From Fimenecus sp051881435 (GTDB lineage: Bacteria; Bacillota; Clostridia; Oscillospirales; Acutalibacteraceae): 64,000 nucleotides of DNA. Of this stretch, positions 60,582 to 64,000 are shown piece by piece. Each line of letters starts with the position of its first letter. Within the stretch, counting starts at the first letter, position 1. The DNA lies in assembly GCA_051881435.1 (NCBI GenBank), contig JBJEPW010000045.1, forward strand, positions 1 through 64,000. Reading direction: 5' to 3'. The notes beneath the pieces were generated by a model. The model ran no database searches. It was not told where the DNA came from and saw only the letters and a list, made by a program, of their open reading frames with translations. A program made the position numbers and the translations under genes.

Positions 60582-60610
60582 TTGCAGTAAATGATGTTTT
60601 ATTATATAAT
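60582..60610 (+). promoter_or_regulatory. SigA promoter of lon
   Basis: TTGCAG at 60582-60587 and TATAAT at 60605-60610, 17 bases apart, 35 bases before the ATG. A short CTGC/GCAG hairpin overlaps the -35 box. Confidence 0.7.
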
Positions 60611-60644
60611 ATAAACTCAAATAATAGGAGTGATATAAGTAATA

Positions 60645-62996
60645 ATGGAAAACAGCAAGAGTGTTTTAAATGAGTTTAACGAAAAATCCTTTTCAATGCC
60701 TATGGTTGCACTGAGAGGACTTGTAATATTTCCCGAAATGACTCTGCACTTTGATGTGGGCAGGGCAAAATCAGTGCGTGCCGTAAAAGCGGCGATGGAG
60801 CAAAAAACTAATATTTTCCTTGCCGCACAGATGGATATGGAGTGCGATGACCCAAGGTATGACGATATTTTTTCCGCAGGCGTTGTATGTGAGATAAAGC
60901 AGGTTATGAAGCTTCCGGGCACAGATACCCTGCGTGTTGTAGTTTACGGTCTTTACCGTGCGGAGCTTTTGCATATAAATTCGGCAAATCCGTATCTTTC
61001 CGCCGTTGTGCACCGTGTTGAAACAGAGAAGGTAGAAGCGGGTAAACTGATGTATGAGCAAGCGCTCGTACGCCGCCTTACAAGCATTTTTGAGGATTAC
61101 GCATACTTTATCCCGAAACTTCCCCCCGATGTTGTAATCGGCGTGTCCGTGCGAAAAGAAACTGCGGAGCTTACGGATTATATACTTTCAAATATTCCTT
61201 TGGATTACGCAGTAAAGCAGTCTTTGCTGGAAGAGCTTAATCCCTTGGAAAGAGCCGAGCGGCTTTGCGTCATTTTGGCAAAAGAGATTGAACTTTTGAC
61301 CATTGAAGAAGAAATCAATGAAAAAGTTCAGGAGCAGATGGACGATAATCAGCGCGATTATTATCTCCGCGAGCAGATAAAAGCAATTTCCGAGGAACTT
61401 AACGAGGGCGACAGCGCTTTATCCGAAGCAGAGGAATACCGTGAAAAAGTAAGAGCAATCGGCTTTTCAGAGGATATTGAGAAAAAATTGTTAAGAGAAT
61501 GCGACAGAATGGCTAAAATGCAGTCTTCAAGCCCTGAATCTGCCGTAATACGCAATTATCTTGATAAAATTACAGCACTTCCGTGGAATACTTTTACTGA
61601 GGATAATCTTGATATTGCGAAAGCAGCAGGAATACTTGATGAAGACCATTACGGTCTTAATGATGTTAAAGAGCGCATTGTGGAATTCCTCGCCGTGCGG
61701 AAAATTAACCCCGATGTGCGCGGTCAGATTATTTGTCTTGCAGGACCTCCCGGTGTGGGCAAAACCTCAATTGCCAAATCATTAGCTCGCGCTATGGGCA
61801 GGAGCTATGCCCGTATTTCTTTGGGCGGTGTCCGTGATGAGGCTGATATAAGAGGTCACAGGAAAACATATATCGGCTCAATGCCGGGAAGAATAATTGA
61901 AGCGATTGAGTCCGCCAAAACCTCAAATCCGCTTATTCTTCTTGACGAGGTGGACAAGCTGGGTAGTGACCACAGGGGAGACCCATCTTCTGCATTGCTT
62001 GAAGTTCTCGACGGTGAGCAAAACAGTGCTTTTATTGACCACTATCTTGAAATTCCTTATGATTTAAGCAAGGTTCTGTTTATAACAACAGCAAACGATA
62101 AAAGTTCTATTCCTGCGCCGCTTCTTGACAGAATGGAAATTATTGATTTGCCCGGCTATACCTATGAGGAAAAATTTAATATCGCCAAAAAGCACCTTGT
62201 TCCTAAACAGCTTAAAGAAAACGGGCTGAAAAAGTCTTATGTTAAAATCACCGATAAAGCTTTAAAAGCGATTATCAGCGGCTATACAAAGGAAGCAGGC
62301 GTCCGTATTCTTGAAAGAACAATCGCATCTGTTTTCAGAAAAATTGCCGTTGAATATGCAAAGGGCTTTGACGGAAAAATAACGGTAAAGGATACGGAAC
62401 TTCAAAAGTATCTCGGTCCCGTAAAGTTTAAACCCGACGATGTGTTAAAGACCGACAGAGTAGGCGTTGTAAACGGACTTGCATATACCTCTGTGGGCGG
62501 CACAATGCTCACAGTTGAGGTCGCCGTTATGGACGGAACGGGTAAATTGGAGCTTACAGGTTCTCTCGGAGATGTTATTAAAGAATCAGCAAGGGCGGCA
62601 GTGAGTTATATCCGCACAAACGCAGAAAAATACCGTATAGATAAAGATTTTTATCAAAATAAGGATATACATATTCACTTCCCCGAGGGCGCCGTACCAA
62701 AGGACGGACCCTCTGCGGGTGTCACAATCTTTGCTGCCCTTGTTTCCGCTTTGTCGGGATGTAAGGTAAAAGCAGATGTGGCAATGACGGGTGAAATTAC
62801 AATTACAGGCAGAGTTTTGCCCATAGGCGGTTTGCGTGAAAAAACAATGGCGGCTTATGTTGAGGGAATAAAAACAGTAATTGTTCCCGAGGCCAACCGC
62901 AGTGACCTTGAAAAGATTGATGAAAAGGTGAAAGAAAAGATAAATTTTGTTTTCGCTCAAACGGGTGATGATGTTTTAAAAACCGCTTTGGTGTGA
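60645..62996 (+). CDS. lon: ATP-dependent protease Lon
   Basis: A 783-residue LonA protease degrading misfolded and regulatory proteins. Substrate-binding N-domain (about 15-210; PMVALRGLVIFPEM), AAA+ domain with Walker A GPPGVGKT near 367 and Walker B LILLDEVDKLG, and a C-terminal serine-lysine protease domain with catalytic S690 (KDGPSAGVT) and K733 (GGLREKTMAA). GGAGTG precedes the ATG. engB follows after 13 bases. No CtsR-type heptad was seen upstream. Confidence 0.97.
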   Translation: MENSKSVLNEFNEKSFSMPMVALRGLVIFPEMTLHFDVGRAKSVRAVKAAMEQKTNIFLAAQMDMECDDPRYDDIFSAGVVCEIKQVMKLPGTDTLRVVVYGLYRAELLHINSANPYLSAVVHRVETEKVEAGKLMYEQALVRRLTSIFEDYAYFIPKLPPDVVIGVSVRKETAELTDYILSNIPLDYAVKQSLLEELNPLERAERLCVILAKEIELLTIEEEINEKVQEQMDDNQRDYYLREQIKAISEELNEGDSALSEAEEYREKVRAIGFSEDIEKKLLRECDRMAKMQSSSPESAVIRNYLDKITALPWNTFTEDNLDIAKAAGILDEDHYGLNDVKERIVEFLAVRKINPDVRGQIICLAGPPGVGKTSIAKSLARAMGRSYARISLGGVRDEADIRGHRKTYIGSMPGRIIEAIESAKTSNPLILLDEVDKLGSDHRGDPSSALLEVLDGEQNSAFIDHYLEIPYDLSKVLFITTANDKSSIPAPLLDRMEIIDLPGYTYEEKFNIAKKHLVPKQLKENGLKKSYVKITDKALKAIISGYTKEAGVRILERTIASVFRKIAVEYAKGFDGKITVKDTELQKYLGPVKFKPDDVLKTDRVGVVNGLAYTSVGGTMLTVEVAVMDGTGKLELTGSLGDVIKESARAAVSYIRTNAEKYRIDKDFYQNKDIHIHFPEGAVPKDGPSAGVTIFAALVSALSGCKVKADVAMTGEITITGRVLPIGGLREKTMAAYVEGIKTVIVPEANRSDLEKIDEKVKEKINFVFAQTGDDVLKTALV

Positions 62997-63009
62997 TTTT
63001 GAGGTAATT

Positions 63010-63597
63010 ATGAGATACGATAAAGCAGAATTTAAAAGTGCATACGGAACTTTTTCACAGCTTCCCGAGTCAGATTTGCCTGAAATTGCGTTTGCAGGGC
63101 GGTCGAATGTGGGAAAAAGCTCATTGCTCAATAAGCTTTTTATGAGAAAATCCCTTGCCCGTGTAAGCTCTGTTCCCGGCAAGACCATAACCATAAATTT
63201 TTACGGCGTTGATGGCGTAAATTTTGTTGATTTGCCCGGTTACGGTTACGCAAAAGTGGCTAAAACGGAAAAACAGCGCTGGGCTGAAATGATGGAGGGC
63301 TACTTTAATTCAAACCGTAACATAAAGCTTGTTGTTCAGCTTGTAGATATGCGCCATCCACCAACAAAGGACGATATTATGATGATGGAATTTTTACAGC
63401 AGACAGGCTATGAGTTTATTGTTGTTATGACAAAAAGCGATAAACTGAAGAAAAAGAAAGATTATACTGAACGTCTTGAAAATTCCAAAAAAGAAATGAG
63501 CTTTGTTCCGCCTGACAGAATAATTCCCTTTTCTGCCGAAAACGGTGAGGGGCTCGAAACAGTTAAGAAATTCATTGAACAATATATCGGAGGTTAA
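63010..63597 (+). CDS. engB: Ribosome biogenesis GTP-binding protein EngB (YsxC)
   Basis: A 195-residue GTPase of the TrmE-Era-EngA-EngB group, required for 50S assembly. G1 is GRSNVGKSSL, G3 DLPGYGYA, G4 TKSDK, with the preceding VDMRHPPTKDD. It directly follows lon, a linkage kept in Firmicutes. The ATG at 63010 lies 13 bases after the lon stop with GAGG upstream. Confidence 0.96.
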   Translation: MRYDKAEFKSAYGTFSQLPESDLPEIAFAGRSNVGKSSLLNKLFMRKSLARVSSVPGKTITINFYGVDGVNFVDLPGYGYAKVAKTEKQRWAEMMEGYFNSNRNIKLVVQLVDMRHPPTKDDIMMMEFLQQTGYEFIVVMTKSDKLKKKKDYTERLENSKKEMSFVPPDRIIPFSAENGEGLETVKKFIEQYIGG

Positions 63598-63599
63598 TC

Positions 63600-64000
63600 A
63601 TGAATAAAGTACCTTTTACAACAAAAGAAAAGCTTGAAGAAATCGCGGCAAAATACCCCACACCTTTTCACATTTATGACGAGGCAGGCATGCGCAAAAA
63701 TGCAGAGAATTTGAAAAAAGCCTTCGCGTGGAATAAAGGCTTTAAAGAGTATTTTGCGGTTAAGGCAACTCCCAATCCTTTTTTAATAAACATTTTGAGA
63801 GAATACGGCTGCGGGTGTGACTGTTCTTCCGTAACGGAGCTTATGCTTTCAAAGGCAATCGGCGCTGTGGGTGATGATGTTATGTTTTCATCAAATGACA
63901 CTCCGCCCGCAGAGTTTAAATATGCCGCCGATATGGGCGCTATAATAAATCTTGACGATATTACACATATTGATATTGTTGAGAAAACTCTCGGAAAGCT
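63600..64000 (+). CDS. lysA: Diaminopimelate decarboxylase, N-terminal part (cut by window end)
   Basis: The first 133 residues of a fold-type III PLP decarboxylase, the last step of lysine synthesis. The N-terminus KYPTPFHIYDEAGMRKN and the Schiff-base segment YFAVKATPNPFLINILRE with GCGCDCSSVTELMLSKAIG fit the DapDC subfamily. GGAGG lies at the end of engB, 6 bases before the ATG. The rest of the gene is beyond the window, so carboxynorspermidine decarboxylase-type relatives cannot be fully excluded. Confidence 0.85.
   Translation, partial: MNKVPFTTKEKLEEIAAKYPTPFHIYDEAGMRKNAENLKKAFAWNKGFKEYFAVKATPNPFLINILREYGCGCDCSSVTELMLSKAIGAVGDDVMFSSNDTPPAEFKYAADMGAIINLDDITHIDIVEKTLGK

Noticed and set aside
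60420..60600. CtsR operator before lon, or T-box before serC
   Set aside because: Neither the tandem GGTCAAA heptads nor T-box hallmarks (AG-bulge, TGGNACC) can be found; only a short GTCAA/TTGAC palindrome is there.

Overview
The window is a chromosomal segment of a low-to-moderate GC, spore-forming Firmicute, most likely a gut-type Clostridia of the Oscillospiraceae/Ruminococcaceae kind. Sequence support for this: a large sporulation and germination set (ypeB, spoIID-like, spoVAE, gpr, spoIIP, a pdaA-like deacetylase, an alpha/beta SASP and a SigH-like sigma factor), HPr kinase, class B sortases, a class A RNase P RNA, gene orders typical of Firmicutes (rpsT divergent from gpr-spoIIP; murB-rapZ-whiA; ylqF-rnhB-yraN; tig-clpP-clpX; lon-engB), AGGAGG-type ribosome binding sites, many TTG/GTG starts and canonical SigA promoters. 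No prophage, insertion sequence, CRISPR array or complete mobile element was seen. Species placement is inference.

Layout. 1-3.3 kb: a Pr6Pr-type membrane protein (more GC-rich than the rest), a membrane-anchored discoidin/GH18 protein, palindromic repeats and a tRNA-Val. 3.3-8 kb: a small lipoprotein and ypeB on the minus strand, then iscS-thiI (tRNA 4-thiouridine) and pncC. 8-13.5 kb: two tandem class B sortases, an unusual transmembrane SpoIID-domain protein and galE. 13.5-16.3 kb: lemA, a TPM-domain protein, a HAD phosphatase and rnpB. 16.3-19.4 kb: recD2, then a TPP riboswitch controlling thiT. 19.5-21.4 kb: two paralogous zinc-ribbon membrane proteins. 21.4-26.7 kb: yifB/comM, a phosphohexomutase, a sigma factor, a zinc-ribbon protein with a structured leader, and spoVAE. 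26.8-30.5 kb: rpsT, gpr, spoIIP, a small membrane ORF and yhaM. 30.7-34.4 kb: a two-component system with a VanY-like peptidase. 34.4-41.2 kb: trmL, pdaA-like, SASP, hprK, ROK glucokinase, murB, rapZ, whiA. 41.2-44.2 kb: two signal peptidases, ylqF, rnhB, yraN. 44.2-50.4 kb: thrC, a DUF1540 protein, a phosphoesterase, tig, clpP, clpX. 50.4-54.9 kb: a DMT exporter, an undecaprenyl-phosphate sugar transferase, an LCP-like protein and a transglutaminase-like protein. 54.9-58 kb: folE-folP-folB-folK and a DEDDh exonuclease. 58-60.4 kb: serC-serA on the minus strand. 60.6-64 kb: lon, engB and the start of lysA, cut by the window end.

The genes mostly form short co-directional operons separated by strong intrinsic terminators. 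Recurring themes are cell-envelope and peptidoglycan remodelling (sortases, SpoIID, SpoIIP, VanY, PdaA, MurB, LCP-like, sugar transferase), spore formation and germination, and protein quality control (tig/clpPX/lon). No clear new defence or mobile system is present. The most unusual items are the sortase/SpoIID-like/galE operon, the histone-H1-like tail on trigger factor, the paired hairpins before the small zinc-ribbon gene, the compact thiT riboswitch platform, and dispersed palindromic or GC-rich intergenic elements.
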